Source: Pokkaliibacter plantistimulans
Lineage (GTDB): Bacteria; Pseudomonadota; Gammaproteobacteria; Pseudomonadales; Balneatricaceae
DNA: 64,000 nt
Direction of reading: 5' to 3'
Assembly: GCF_046844695.1 (NCBI RefSeq)
Contig: NZ_CP177354.1
Location: 1,364,001 to 1,428,000 of the forward strand
Of this stretch, positions 8,110 to 17,721 are shown in pieces. Numbering within the stretch: position 1 is the first letter of the stretch; every line of letters starts with the position of its first letter. Under the pieces are notes generated by a model. It was not told where the DNA came from. It saw nothing but the letters and a program-made list of their open reading frames with translations, and searched no databases. A program made the position numbers and the translations under genes.

Positions 8110-10440
8110 ATGAGCGTGAACAAAGCATTGCAGGTTGCACCACTGAGCCAGCGACTGGCTGCCCAGCTGAAGATCCAGCCCTGGCAGGTAGAGGCCGTGA
8201 TGACCCTCCTCGATGAAGGTGCAACAGTGCCCTTCATCGCCCGCTATCGCAAAGAGCGTACCGGTGCGCTGGACGACACGCAGCTGCGTGATCTCAATGA
8301 TCAATTGAGTTACGGGCGTGAGCTGGACAAACGACGTGAGTCCATCTTTGCCAGCCTGCAGGAGCAGGGAGTGCTGAATGATCAGCTGCTCAGGGCGCTG
8401 ACTCAGGCTGACAGTAAGCAGGCACTGGAGGATCTGTATCTGCCGTTCAAACCGCGTCGTCAGACCAAGGGGCAGAAGGCCATCGAGGCCGGTCTGCAGC
8501 CTCTGGCTGAGGCTCTGTTGCAACCTCAGGCCAGACCTGCGCAGCTGGCCGCGGGCTATATCAGCAGCGACAAAGGTATCGAGAGTGTTGAGCAGGCACT
8601 GGAGGGCGCGGAGGCCATCCTGCAGGAGCGCTTTGCCGAGCAGCCGCAGGTGCTGGGCACATTGCGTCCTTGGCTTGCACGCAATGCCTGGCTGGCCGTC
8701 AGGGCCAAGCGTGGGCAGGCAAAAGACGACAGCAAATACCGTGATTACTTCGCTCATCAGGAAAGTCTGAGCAGGGCTCCGTCGCACCGGATGCTGGCTA
8801 TCCTGCGTGGTGAGCGTGAAGGGGTGTTGCATATCGACCTGCAGGACGGGCAGGAGAGTAATGGGCGTGCCGAAGCCAGTGCTCTGCTACTGCGCAGCCT
8901 GCAGCAGGCAGGACAGATTGGCACTCAGCTCAATAGCTGGTTACAGGAGGTACTGCAGCGTACCTGGAGTGACCGCTTGCTGCCGTCGCTGGGTAAGGAT
9001 GTGTTGCAGGAAGTACGTGAGCGTGCCGAGCAGGATGCGGTTGCCGTCTTTGCTCTTAACCTGCGGGATCTGCTGATGGCCGCGCCTGCAGGAGGGCGGG
9101 CAACCCTGGGGCTGGACCCCGGCCTGCGTACCGGCGTCAAGGTGGCGCTGATCAGCGCCACAGGGCAGGTGGCCGCCACGACGACTATTTACCCTCATGT
9201 TCCTCAGCAGCGCTGGCAGGAGTCTTTGACGACGCTGGCGGCGCTGTGTCAGCAAGGCAAGGTGGAGCTGATTGCGGTGGGTAATGGCACTGCTTCGCGG
9301 GAAACCGAACAGCTCGCCCGCGAGCTGGCCGCCTTGCTGCCGAGCAAGCCACAGGTCGTGATGGTCAGTGAAGCGGGTGCCTCGGTGTATTCCGCGTCGG
9401 CTCTGGCCTCTCAGGAGCTGCCGGAGCTGGATGTCAGTTTGCGGGGAGCGGTATCCATTGCTCGTCGCTTACAGGATCCGCTGGCAGAGCTGGTGAAAAT
9501 CGAACCCAAAGCCATTGGTGTTGGTCAGTATCAGCATGACGTCAACCAGACCCGTATGGCGGTTTCCCTCGATGCGGTGGTGGAGGACTGCGTGAACGCG
9601 GTCGGCGTGGATCTGAACACGGCATCGCCCGCCTTGCTGGCCCGGGTAGCAGGGCTTAACTCCGGTCTGGCTGAAGCTATTGTCGGTTATCGCAACCAGC
9701 ATGGTCCTTTCCAGCAACGTCAGGAGCTGCTCAAGGTGCCACGTCTTGGGCCAAAAACCTTCCAGCAGGCAGCCGGCTTCCTGCGTATCCGTAATGGTAA
9801 ACAGCCACTGGATGCCTCTGCAGTACACCCGGAGTCCTATGCCGTTGTTGAACAGATGGCGCGCAGTCTGGGCTGCAAGGTGGAGCAATTGCTGGGACAG
9901 AGTGACAAGGTGCAGCAGCTGGACCTGCGTCAGTTTGTCAGTGCCGACGTCGGGGACTTTACCCTGCGTGATATTCAGCAGGAGTTGCTCAAGCCCGGAC
10001 GCGATCCCCGCCCGACCTTCGCCACGGCACGCTTCGATGAGCGGGTACAGCAGATCAGCGACCTGCAGCCAGATATGCAGCTGGAAGGCGTCGTTACCAA
10101 CGTCACTGACTTTGGCGCTTTTGTTGATATCGGTGTGCATCAGGATGGTCTGGTGCACATTTCCCAGCTTTGCGACCGCTTTATCAAGCATCCACGGGAA
10201 GTGGTACAGAGCGGGCAGATTGTGAAGGTGCGGGTGCTGGAAGTGGATGCGCCACGCAAGCGTATCAGCCTGTCTATGAAGTCACCGGAAGGACAACACG
10301 CAGGCGGAGCCAGAGGGCGGCAGGACAAGGCGCCACAGGCAGAGGCCCGTCCGGCACGCAGCAGCAAGCCTGCCAGTACGGAGCCAGCACCTCAAGGGGC
10401 ACTGGCCGCTGCATTATTGCAGGCCAAGCGCAAGCGCTGA
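8110..10440 (+). CDS. tex: RNA-binding transcription accessory protein Tex (YhgF)
   Basis: A 776-residue cytoplasmic nucleic-acid-binding protein (E. coli YhgF 773). In order: the helical N-terminal region with VPFIARYRKERTGALDD, the YqgF/RNase H-like domain starting at about 330 (LGLDPGLRTGVKVALI, Asp336), helix-hairpin-helix motifs at about 495-555 (DLNTASPALLARVAGL) and an S1 domain at about 657-727 (LEGVVTNVTDFGAFVDIGVH). The last 50 residues are a low-complexity Q/A/R/K tail, common in Tex proteins. Tex affects transcription and toxin expression in several genera; the biochemical role is still not well defined. Single gene with no recognisable terminator downstream. Confidence 0.95.
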   Translation: MSVNKALQVAPLSQRLAAQLKIQPWQVEAVMTLLDEGATVPFIARYRKERTGALDDTQLRDLNDQLSYGRELDKRRESIFASLQEQGVLNDQLLRALTQADSKQALEDLYLPFKPRRQTKGQKAIEAGLQPLAEALLQPQARPAQLAAGYISSDKGIESVEQALEGAEAILQERFAEQPQVLGTLRPWLARNAWLAVRAKRGQAKDDSKYRDYFAHQESLSRAPSHRMLAILRGEREGVLHIDLQDGQESNGRAEASALLLRSLQQAGQIGTQLNSWLQEVLQRTWSDRLLPSLGKDVLQEVRERAEQDAVAVFALNLRDLLMAAPAGGRATLGLDPGLRTGVKVALISATGQVAATTTIYPHVPQQRWQESLTTLAALCQQGKVELIAVGNGTASRETEQLARELAALLPSKPQVVMVSEAGASVYSASALASQELPELDVSLRGAVSIARRLQDPLAELVKIEPKAIGVGQYQHDVNQTRMAVSLDAVVEDCVNAVGVDLNTASPALLARVAGLNSGLAEAIVGYRNQHGPFQQRQELLKVPRLGPKTFQQAAGFLRIRNGKQPLDASAVHPESYAVVEQMARSLGCKVEQLLGQSDKVQQLDLRQFVSADVGDFTLRDIQQELLKPGRDPRPTFATARFDERVQQISDLQPDMQLEGVVTNVTDFGAFVDIGVHQDGLVHISQLCDRFIKHPREVVQSGQIVKVRVLEVDAPRKRISLSMKSPEGQHAGGARGRQDKAPQAEARPARSSKPASTEPAPQGALAAALLQAKRKR

Positions 10441-10672
10441 CGCAGGCTGGGCGCAGGCAGTGGGGTGTGGGTCGCATCAGACAAGGCGGAGTAGGGCACT
10501 TTGTGCCAGACTCCACTTGAATCCTTGGGTTTTTGGCCCAATTTGCTGCCAGATATTCCACCATCTGCTGTGGGTTACCGGTCTTCGGTGTGACCTGCAG
10601 CACGGGTGATCTGATATTCCAGACAGTCTGCTTCCGTATCCGGGGGCGGGTGTCCGCAAGCGAGAAACGATC

Positions 10673-12238
10673 TTGAGCGCATTATTACAACAGCGATTGG
10701 CTTGGTTACGCTCCCATAACGCAGACAAGGCACTGCTCGGTATTCGGCGCGGACTGGAAAAGGAAGGGCTGCGGGTTGACCCGCAGGGGCGCTTGTCCCA
10801 TCAGGGGCATCCGCAGGCGCTGGGTTCCGCACTGACCCATGGTGCGATCACTACGGATTACTCCGAAGCCCTGATGGAGTTCATCACCCCGGCTTATGAC
10901 TCGCCAGAGCAAGTGATGCACTATATGGAGCAACTGCATCGGTTTGCTTATCAGCATCTGCAGGATGAAGTGGTGTGGGCTGGCTCCATGCCTTGCTACC
11001 TTGCAGGTGAAGACGATATTCCTGTCGCTCAGTACGGCGAGTCCAACATCGGCCGGATGAAAAGCATTTATCGCGAAGGTCTGGCCTACCGCTATGGCAA
11101 GGTGATGCAGACCATCGCGGGAATTCATTACAACTTCTCTTTCCCCGACAGTTTCTGGACTATCTATCAGCAAATGACCGGGATCGAGGGCAGCACTCGT
11201 GAAGTGCGCTCGGAAGGCTACTTCCGCCTGATCCGTAATTTCCGTCGTCATTTCTGGTTGCTGCTTTATCTGTTTGGTGCGTCACCTGCGGTCAGCAGCA
11301 GCTTCCTCAAGCGCAACAGCTTTGGTCTGGACGTCTGGGATGACCGCACGCTGGTGGCACCGGCAGGGACCACGCTGCGAATGAGTGACATCGGTTACTC
11401 CAATAATGCGCAGTCGTCCCTGAACATCTGTTACAACCAGCTCGACAGCTACGTGCAGTCACTTTCCCATGCCATGCACACGCCCTATCCGGCCTACACC
11501 CATATCGGTGTCAAAGTGGAAGGCGAGTACCGGCAGCTGAACACCAATATCCTGCAGATCGAAAATGAGTATTACAGCGAGATTCGCCCCAAGCGCACCA
11601 CGCGTCGGGCAGAAAAGCCGCTGGATGCGTTGCGTGAGCGCGGCGTTGAATACATCGAAGTACGCTGTCTGGATATCAACCCCTTCCTGCCTATCGGCAT
11701 CGATGCACGGCAGATGCGTTTTATGGATGCCTTCCTGGTGTTCTGTCTGCTGGTTGATGATGGCGATATTGATCGACTTGAATGCGAGCGTCTGGCCTAT
11801 AACCGCAAACTGGTGGTACGTGAAGGGCGTAACCCGGAGCTGCGTCTGGTAGGTGAGGACGGCATGATCAGTGTGGCTTCAGCAGGTCAGCGGATGCTGG
11901 ATCAGATCATGCAGGTGGCTCAGGTGCTGGATGAACAGTACGGGGGCACGGCGCATATGGATGCCGTGGTGCAGGAGTCTGCCAAGCTGCTTGATCCGTC
12001 ATTGACGCCCTCGGCTCAGGTACTGCGGGAGTTGCAGGCCTGTGGCTGCAGCTACGAAGAGTGGATGTTGCAGCAGTCTCGTCAGCAGCGTGAATACTTC
12101 CAGCAATTGCCGGTTGATCAGCAGATGCAGGCCAGTCTGGTGCAGCAAAGCCAGCAGTCGTTGCAGCAACAACGTGAGCTGGAAGAGCAGGACAAGATGG
12201 GGCTGGATGAGTTCCTGCAGCACTATTTTGTTAACTAA
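10673..12238 (+). CDS. gshA: Glutamate-cysteine ligase
   Basis: Catalyses the first step of glutathione synthesis, ATP-dependent joining of glutamate and cysteine. 521 residues (E. coli 518). Family blocks seen: GIRRGLEKEGLRV near the start, HGAITTDYSEALMEFITPA, YGESNIGRMKSIYREGLAYRYG, MQTIAGIHYNFSFP and, in the second half, EYIEVRCLDINPFLPIGI. The start is TTG at 10673, which gives the expected N-terminus (SALLQQRLAWLRSHN); no ATG fits. The ribosome site (gagaaa) is weak. The C-terminal 60 residues are unusually rich in glutamine. A 13-bp near-repeat straddles the stop codon. It lies next to tex, as in pseudomonads. Confidence 0.95.
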   Translation: MSALLQQRLAWLRSHNADKALLGIRRGLEKEGLRVDPQGRLSHQGHPQALGSALTHGAITTDYSEALMEFITPAYDSPEQVMHYMEQLHRFAYQHLQDEVVWAGSMPCYLAGEDDIPVAQYGESNIGRMKSIYREGLAYRYGKVMQTIAGIHYNFSFPDSFWTIYQQMTGIEGSTREVRSEGYFRLIRNFRRHFWLLLYLFGASPAVSSSFLKRNSFGLDVWDDRTLVAPAGTTLRMSDIGYSNNAQSSLNICYNQLDSYVQSLSHAMHTPYPAYTHIGVKVEGEYRQLNTNILQIENEYYSEIRPKRTTRRAEKPLDALRERGVEYIEVRCLDINPFLPIGIDARQMRFMDAFLVFCLLVDDGDIDRLECERLAYNRKLVVREGRNPELRLVGEDGMISVASAGQRMLDQIMQVAQVLDEQYGGTAHMDAVVQESAKLLDPSLTPSAQVLRELQACGCSYEEWMLQQSRQQREYFQQLPVDQQMQASLVQQSQQSLQQQRELEEQDKMGLDEFLQHYFVN

Positions 12239-12250
12239 TTTTGTTAACTG
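12225..12250 (+). repeat. 13-bp tandem near-duplication across the gshA stop
   Basis: ATTTTGTTAACTA (12225-12237) is followed directly by ATTTTGTTAACTG (12238-12250). The first copy supplies the last codons and the TAA stop of gshA; the second lies just outside the gene. Confidence 0.8.
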
Positions 12251-12272
12251 ATGCTCTGATTCAATAAATGCA

Positions 12273-12305
12273 AAGGGCGCCTGATGGGCGCCCTTCGTTT
12301 TTCTT
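12273..12305. terminator. Bidirectional terminator between gshA and hemY
   Basis: AAGGGCGCC-TGATG-GGCGCCCTT (12273-12295) is followed on the plus strand by CGTTTTTCTT; on the minus strand the tail is TTTGCATTTATT. It sits between convergent genes. Confidence 0.88.
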
Positions 12306-12319
12306 GATGCAGTGGTTGA

Positions 12320-13561
12320 TTATCCTGCTTTGCGCTCCGGCATGGGCAGGCGCGGCAGATCCTGATTGAGCAGGTCTGCATGGCGCAACAGCAGGTTGGT
12401 GCTGCTGACCTGCTCGCCCAGATGCAGCAGCAATCGCGCCAGTTCCTGCAGGGTTTCGTAGCGTGGGTTTTTAGCCATGCTGCTTTCCAGATACTGGCGT
12501 GCCTTGTGCCATTGACCAAGCTGAATGCTCAGACGCCCCAGCGTGAGCAACAGGACCGCGTTATCCGGCTGGTTTTTCAGCCATTTTTCGGCGGTGGCAA
12601 GCTGGCGGTCGAGTGACGGACTTTGAATCAGACCGTACTGATAGGCCAGATCGTCATTCCACTGCTGGTTGAGCGCATTGCGGATGACAATTTCTGCCTT
12701 CTCAATGGCGCTCAGCTGGATCAGACGGTTAACGTATAGCGTCAGGATGGCGCCGTGTTCCTGCAAACTGGTTGGCATCGCCTGCCAGGTGGCGAGGACT
12801 TGCTGTACGCGGGCGTCGTCACTGGCTTCTGCCTGCAGACCGGTCTGTTTCAGTCGCTCCTGCCAGGCCCGGGCTTCGAGTTTCCTGATCGCTGCATCAT
12901 CCATGGCGGCGGTGCGTTTGATATCCACTAACACATCACAGACCACCAGCCAGTCCTGCAATTGCACGCAGCAGTCTTTCAGCATGCGCAGCACCTGGGT
13001 ATGGCGTGGTGCCTGTTTGCGCAGCACCAGCAACAGGGCGCGCGCCTTGTCCAGCTGACCACGCTGCAGCAACAGTTCAGCCTGCGCCAAACCAACCGCA
13101 ACTTCGGCGCCCTTGGTTGTCTCCGCTGCTTTTTTCAGCCATTTGTCAGCATTGTCGTCCTGACCTAGCTCCTGTGCGGCGCGAGCGGCAGACAGATAGT
13201 TGATCAGAGGTTGTTCACTGTTGCTGGCCGACTGTGACAGCCAGCGTTCAGCCTGCTTCCAGCGACCATCTGCCAGTGCCAGTAAGCCACGCGTGGTCTT
13301 GATGCTGGCGCTGGCCTGCTGGCGTGAACTACGCCAGCGACGTAGACGCTCACCTGGCAGACGCAGTTTGTAGAACAGCAACAGCAGACCATGGCCGATC
13401 ATAAACAGGATCAACCCCAGCAGAGCGCCGACCCACAGGCTGGTTTCCACCGTCCAGTGTTTGAATGCGATCAGTACGTAACCGCTGTCCTGAGTCATCT
13501 CATAGCCGATCCAGGTGCCCAGCAGCAGGACGATCAGAACGAAGAGGAAGAACTTTTTCAT
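12320..13561 (-). CDS. hemY: HemY, tetratricopeptide membrane protein of the heme operon
   Basis: 413 residues (E. coli 398). The N-terminus has two membrane helices (about 2-20 and 40-64: ETSLWVGALLGLILFMIGHG) typical of the HemY N-terminal domain, then a long helical region that looks like tetratricopeptide repeats (for example WLKNQPDNAVLLLTLGRLSI). This is the last gene of hemC-hemD-hemX-hemY, and its ATG overlaps the hemX stop by four bases. In spite of the name it is not the Gram-positive protoporphyrinogen oxidase called HemY; its exact role in tetrapyrrole synthesis is undetermined, perhaps a scaffold in the inner membrane. Confidence 0.92.
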   Translation of the reverse strand: MKKFFLFVLIVLLLGTWIGYEMTQDSGYVLIAFKHWTVETSLWVGALLGLILFMIGHGLLLLFYKLRLPGERLRRWRSSRQQASASIKTTRGLLALADGRWKQAERWLSQSASNSEQPLINYLSAARAAQELGQDDNADKWLKKAAETTKGAEVAVGLAQAELLLQRGQLDKARALLLVLRKQAPRHTQVLRMLKDCCVQLQDWLVVCDVLVDIKRTAAMDDAAIRKLEARAWQERLKQTGLQAEASDDARVQQVLATWQAMPTSLQEHGAILTLYVNRLIQLSAIEKAEIVIRNALNQQWNDDLAYQYGLIQSPSLDRQLATAEKWLKNQPDNAVLLLTLGRLSIQLGQWHKARQYLESSMAKNPRYETLQELARLLLHLGEQVSSTNLLLRHADLLNQDLPRLPMPERKAG

Positions 13562-14985
13562 CCTTCACCTCCGGTACTGGCAGCAGGCTGGGCCTTGCCG
13601 TCTTTGCTGTGAATGCTTTGCAGATACTGCTTGAGAACGTTCAGTGACGTGCTGATATCAGGCAGTTCAGGGGAGACCTTCACGGTCTGCAGTTCCTTGA
13701 TGCCATCGATCAGGGCTTGGGTGGAAGACTGACGCTTGTCAAAGTAGCGGGGCAGCCATTGTTCGGCTTTCTGCAGGCTGCTGTCGTAGGCCTGTTGTTT
13801 GCCTTGTAGCAGGGCCAGCTGAGCCTGCTCCAGCATCAGGTGCAGGTTCTGCTGCAGATAGAAATGCTCCTGCGGTGACAGCAGCGGCTGTACTTCACCA
13901 TCACGACGATGAATTACGACCAGCTCGTTAAGCTTGTGCCAGGCCGTGTCCCAGGCTTTGCCAAGGTTTTCACTCCAGCTGGCGGCAGTCTGTTCATCCG
14001 TCACTTCCTTGAGTACATCAGGCAGCACCTTCTGCTCAGTGACGGGCAGCAGGTCAAGGTGGTTGACCTGCTCGTTGAGGGCTGCCAGGCGCAGGAATAA
14101 TCCCTCGGTGTCCAGCTTCGGTACGGCTTCGAGCCTGGCCAGGTCTTCAGCCACAGCCTTGCGTACCGGATAGGCGGAAACATCATCCAGATCACGCAGA
14201 ATCGTGTCGGCAGACTTCAGCATCGCCAGTGCGCCGGCTGCGCTCTTTTCGGTCATGATGCGCTGGTTAGCCAGACGCAGCAGGTACTCGACTTCAGCCA
14301 GGTCCCAGTCGCTGCGGCTGGTGCTGGTAAGGGCACGCATTTGCTGCAGGCCCTTGTCGACACGCTCCTCGACTTGCTGCATGGCATCGGTGGTGCTTTT
14401 GGTCTGGGCAGTGGCCTGCTGGATATCCGCTGACAGGGAGGCCTTGAGGCTGTCAAGGCTGCTACTCTGACTGGACTGCAGTGCGCTCAGGCGGCTGTCG
14501 AGGTTGTGCTCACTGGCTGCACTCTGCTGTTTGAGTTGATACTGTTGCCACACCGCATAACCGCCGAGACCCACCCCTCCAAGGGCCAGGATGATTGCCA
14601 GCCAGAGGGGGCCCTTGGCAGTCTTGGCAGGGGTCGGCTCAGCAGTGGAGATACTGCTGTCTTGGGGCGCGCTTTTGGGGGTCGATTGGCTCACTCTGTC
14701 GTTCCCGGTTGAGCTGGTGGAAGGCGAAGAAGGGGGCGTTGCGGTTGTGCGAGTAACGTTGCCAACCGTGGCAGCATCTGCCGTTTTCTGATGGTCAGTC
14801 GCATCGGGTTTATCGCCTGGAGTCTCTGTGACTGTCGCTTCGCCGCTACTGCTGACATCAATGGTCGTATTGTTGTTAGATCTGGACTGACGGGATTTGT
14901 GTTGTCGACCGCGCCCTTTTGGCGGGCGGGTAGTCTCTTCCTGAGACTCTTCAGCCGGAGTTGTCGGTTTCTGCTGATCTGTCAT
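13558..14985 (-). CDS. hemX: HemX, membrane protein of the heme operon
   Basis: 475 residues, longer than E. coli HemX (393). The cytoplasmic N-terminus (about 1-125) is low-complexity, rich in S, T, P and charged residues including PPKGRGRQHKSRQSRS. One membrane helix (about 127-145: PLWLAIILALGGVGLGGYAV) is followed by a coiled-coil-like segment (about 150-210) and the conserved periplasmic domain with WDLAEVEYLLRLANQRI and LLSPQEHFYLQQNLHLMLEQ, diagnostic for HemX. Old databases sometimes label the family uroporphyrinogen methyltransferase, but no methyltransferase motifs are present. It follows hemD after 16 bases and overlaps hemY. Confidence 0.92.
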   Translation of the reverse strand: MTDQQKPTTPAEESQEETTRPPKGRGRQHKSRQSRSNNNTTIDVSSSGEATVTETPGDKPDATDHQKTADAATVGNVTRTTATPPSSPSTSSTGNDRVSQSTPKSAPQDSSISTAEPTPAKTAKGPLWLAIILALGGVGLGGYAVWQQYQLKQQSAASEHNLDSRLSALQSSQSSSLDSLKASLSADIQQATAQTKSTTDAMQQVEERVDKGLQQMRALTSTSRSDWDLAEVEYLLRLANQRIMTEKSAAGALAMLKSADTILRDLDDVSAYPVRKAVAEDLARLEAVPKLDTEGLFLRLAALNEQVNHLDLLPVTEQKVLPDVLKEVTDEQTAASWSENLGKAWDTAWHKLNELVVIHRRDGEVQPLLSPQEHFYLQQNLHLMLEQAQLALLQGKQQAYDSSLQKAEQWLPRYFDKRQSSTQALIDGIKELQTVKVSPELPDISTSLNVLKQYLQSIHSKDGKAQPAASTGGEG

Positions 14986-15001
14986 GCGAACATCCGTCCT
15001 G

Positions 15002-15805
15002 TTAGCAGATGGCGTCGTGGCGCCAACGGTTTATACATTCCAGCATGGCATCATCGCCTGCCCCTGTGCTCTGCCAGACATTGTTCCATCCCAGTGCTCT
15101 GGCCATATCAGCCAGACGCAGGCCGGGAACGATCAGAGCGACATCGCGCGGGCCCTGATAATGCTGGTTAAAGTGCTGCAGGGCTTCACCACTGGTCAGC
15201 ATGACCAGATCAAGATGAGCCAGTTGCTGCATCGCTGTTGCGGGCCAGGGGAGCGGACGACGCTGATAAAGTTCGGCATAGTCGACTCGGGCACCTCTGG
15301 CGGCCAGCGTTTCGCCCAGAAGAGCGCGCCCACCTGCACCCCGCAAAATTAATATTCGTTGCTCAGCAACCTGATCTGCCTGCAATACAGGCAAGTCGAG
15401 CAGTGCTTCGCTGTCTTCGCCCTCACTGGCCGTTACCGCCTCTATATCCCATTGGCGTAATTCGGCGGCAGTACCTGTACCCACGGCCAGCCAGTCTATT
15501 CCTAACGGTAACTGAGGCCAGTAGGTGTCAATCAGCGCACCGCCAAAACGGGCCGCAGGGCGACTGACGCAGATGACCTTAGCATAGAGGTCGAGGTCGA
15601 GAATATACGACTTTGTTTGCGCAAAGCCGTTATCGCCTTCGTTCAGCGCCTGAGTTTCCAGTAGCGGCAGCCACAACGCCTGTGCGCCATTCTGCTGTAA
15701 CCGCTGCTGCAGTTGGGCTCCCTGCGGAGCGGGGCGGGTAACCAGAATGGTCACACCCTCCAGCCGTGTTCCCGTTACGCAGTCAGCAGGCTGCTCGCTA
15801 CTCAT
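15002..15805 (-). CDS. hemD: Uroporphyrinogen-III synthase
   Basis: Cyclises hydroxymethylbilane to uroporphyrinogen III with inversion of ring D. 267 residues (E. coli 246). HemD sequences diverge strongly; recognisable parts are VTRPAPQGAQLQQRL near residue 20, ICVSRPAARFG, DWLAVGTGTAAELRQWGI-like text in mid-protein, LILRGAGGRALLGETLAARGARV and the C-terminal DLVMLTSGEALQHF. The start overlaps the hemC stop by four bases, giving translational coupling to the preceding pathway enzyme. Confidence 0.93.
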   Translation of the reverse strand: MSSEQPADCVTGTRLEGVTILVTRPAPQGAQLQQRLQQNGAQALWLPLLETQALNEGDNGFAQTKSYILDLDLYAKVICVSRPAARFGGALIDTYWPQLPLGIDWLAVGTGTAAELRQWDIEAVTASEGEDSEALLDLPVLQADQVAEQRILILRGAGGRALLGETLAARGARVDYAELYQRRPLPWPATAMQQLAHLDLVMLTSGEALQHFNQHYQGPRDVALIVPGLRLADMARALGWNNVWQSTGAGDDAMLECINRWRHDAIC

Positions 15806-16752
15806 TGTTTGGTCGAGCCATAAACCGATTGCAGAATCGTCGCGGCCCCTTGGGACAGCAACGCTTCGGCGACCTGAATACCAAGGGCTTCGGCGTCAGA
15901 TACGGGTGCAGAGGCTTCCGCACGCAGCACCTTTGAGCCATCGGGGAGACCGACCAGACCACGCAGCCAGAGCTGCTCACCGGCTTCGGTATGCTGAATT
16001 TCTGCGAAACAGCCGATAGGCACCTGGCAGCCGCCTTCCAGATGGCGGTTCAGGGCTCGCTCAGCCAGTACTCGGGCTGCCGTCGGGCTGTGGTGCAGTG
16101 GGGCGAGCAGCGCCATCACGCGTTCATCCTGCAAGCGGCATTCAATGCCCACTGCGCCCTGGCCTCCGGCAGGCAGGCTTTGTACAGGAGAGATCTGCTG
16201 GCGGATGCGATCCTCCATCTGCAGGCGAATCAGCCCGGCACAGGCCAGAACAATGGCATCAAACTCACCGGCATCCAGTTTGGCCAGACGGGTATTGACG
16301 TTACCCCGAAGGTCTCTGAGTTGCAGGTCAGGGCGATGGGCTCGCAGCTGCACTTGCCGACGCAGGCTGGACGTGCCGACTATTGCGCCGCTGGGCAGCG
16401 CATCAATACTGTCATAGCGATTGCTGACAAACGCATCGAAAGGGTTTTCCCGTTCACAGATCACTGCCAGACCCAGACCTTCCGGAAAATCCATCGGTAC
16501 ATCTTTCATGGAGTGCACGGCAATGTCGGCATCACCTTGCAGCATGGCGTGTTCCAGCTCCTTGACGAACAACCCCTTACCACCAATCTTGGCCAGCGGA
16601 GTATCAAGCAGCTTGTCACCCCTGGTGGTCATGCCCACCAGCTCGACGTCGAGCTCTGGATGCACAGCCTGCAAGCGTGCCTTGACGTATTCGGCCTGCC
16701 ACAGGGCAAGAGGGCTCTGACGGGTGGCAATGCGCAGACGTTGTTGAGTCAT
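15802..16752 (-). CDS. hemC: Porphobilinogen deaminase (hydroxymethylbilane synthase)
   Basis: Polymerises four porphobilinogens into hydroxymethylbilane. 316 residues (E. coli 313). The N-terminus RIATRQSPLALWQAEYVK, the segment GGKGLFVKELEHAML and SSLRRQVQLRAHRPDL are family blocks. The dipyrromethane cofactor cysteine is Cys242 in EGGCQVPIGCF, the same number as in E. coli. First gene of the hemCDXY operon; the promoter must lie in the 520-bp region upstream. Confidence 0.97.
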   Translation of the reverse strand: MTQQRLRIATRQSPLALWQAEYVKARLQAVHPELDVELVGMTTRGDKLLDTPLAKIGGKGLFVKELEHAMLQGDADIAVHSMKDVPMDFPEGLGLAVICERENPFDAFVSNRYDSIDALPSGAIVGTSSLRRQVQLRAHRPDLQLRDLRGNVNTRLAKLDAGEFDAIVLACAGLIRLQMEDRIRQQISPVQSLPAGGQGAVGIECRLQDERVMALLAPLHHSPTAARVLAERALNRHLEGGCQVPIGCFAEIQHTEAGEQLWLRGLVGLPDGSKVLRAEASAPVSDAEALGIQVAEALLSQGAATILQSVYGSTKQ

Positions 16753-17272
16753 GGTTCTGTTCTTCGAGCTGAGGTCGATAGGTGCGTCTATCGAACCGGA
16801 TACGGGTCATTCATGGAGCAACCTGTCTGAACGCTCTCCACCCTTGTCCTGAAAACCACTGGTAGTCTTCAGTGCGGGTAAATGCAGCGGCACAACGGAT
16901 TATTCCTTGTTCGGACCGCTCGGTTCCAACGGGCTACCTGCGACCGTCAAATGAGCCAAGCCACTGGTGCAAGGTTCAGCACCAGCGAACGGGGGGTCAC
17001 GAAAATGGGCCTTATTCTAACAAAAGAACCCGGCTGAACCATGATCAAGATGCGCTATTTGGTTACGGTGGGCGAGTGAAATGGATGATTTGCCGGGCGC
17101 ATGTCGTGCAAAAGCAAGGTGGATGTCGTTGTGATCCATGAAGGTTGGGAGAGTGATCCAGGCTGGCAAGCAGATTCTTGCTCTTTGCTGAGGTTTTTCC
17201 CTCGCCATGGCTGGAGTATGATGCTGGCCCAGTCTTTTCCCCATGATTCCCCCGCCTGCTGAAGGAGTCGTC
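16753..17272. other. 520-bp divergent intergenic region, hemC to DUF423 gene
   Basis: No reading frame here has convincing composition or homology on either strand. It must contain the hemC promoter (minus strand) and that of the DUF423-thiSG genes (plus strand), but I see no clear promoter, riboswitch or hairpin. In pseudomonads algR often lies upstream of hemC; nothing of it is visible here. Confidence 0.4.
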
Positions 17273-17653
17273 ATGAACCCTGCTCTGGCCATTCTGCTTG
17301 CCGCCCTCAACGGTTTTTGTGCTGTCGCCATGGGAGCCTTTGCTGCCCACGGTCTCAAGACACGCCTTGATGACTATCATCTTGGCGTCATTAATACCGC
17401 TGCACATTATCAGCTGGCCCATGCGCTGGCGTTGTTGCTGGCCGGTTTGCTGATGATTCACTGGCCTGCTGCTGCTTTACGCTGGGCAGCCTGGGGCTGG
17501 TTTGTCGGGATGCTGATCTTTTCAGGCAGCCTCTATGTACTGGGAATGACCGGCATCAAATGGCTGGGCGCCATTACACCTGTTGGTGGGCTGGGATTGT
17601 TGCTCGGTTGGGGGTTGGTCGCTTGGGCTGCCTGGCGGCAGTTACAGGCCTGA
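17273..17653 (+). CDS. DUF423 family small membrane protein
   Basis: 126 residues from the ATG at 17273, which has an ideal AAGGAG site six bases upstream; an in-frame ATG at 17243 has none. Four hydrophobic helices and the motifs NGFCAVAMGAFAAHGLK and FSGSLYVLGMTG identify the DUF423 (YgdD) family of inner-membrane proteins, whose function is unknown. It lies just before thiS-thiG, an order I recall from Pseudomonas genomes, so the placement is ancestral and need not imply a role in thiamine synthesis. Confidence 0.9.
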   Translation: MNPALAILLAALNGFCAVAMGAFAAHGLKTRLDDYHLGVINTAAHYQLAHALALLLAGLLMIHWPAAALRWAAWGWFVGMLIFSGSLYVLGMTGIKWLGAITPVGGLGLLLGWGLVAWAAWRQLQA

Positions 17654-17721
17654 ATATGTTCATGCTCTGAAAATAGCTGGCAACGCATCCATCACATACT
17701 ACGCATTGAGGCTCTCTGGAG

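Noticed and set aside
8041..8832. 263-codon minus-strand frame opposite tex
   Set aside because: Antisense to the conserved N-terminal part of tex; L/Q/R/H-rich with no motifs.
9469..10191. 240-codon minus-strand frame opposite tex
   Set aside because: Antisense to the helix-hairpin-helix and S1 region of tex; no ribosome site and no domain.
15991..16830. 279-codon plus-strand frame opposite hemC
   Set aside because: Antisense to hemC, whose cofactor cysteine and all blocks are intact.
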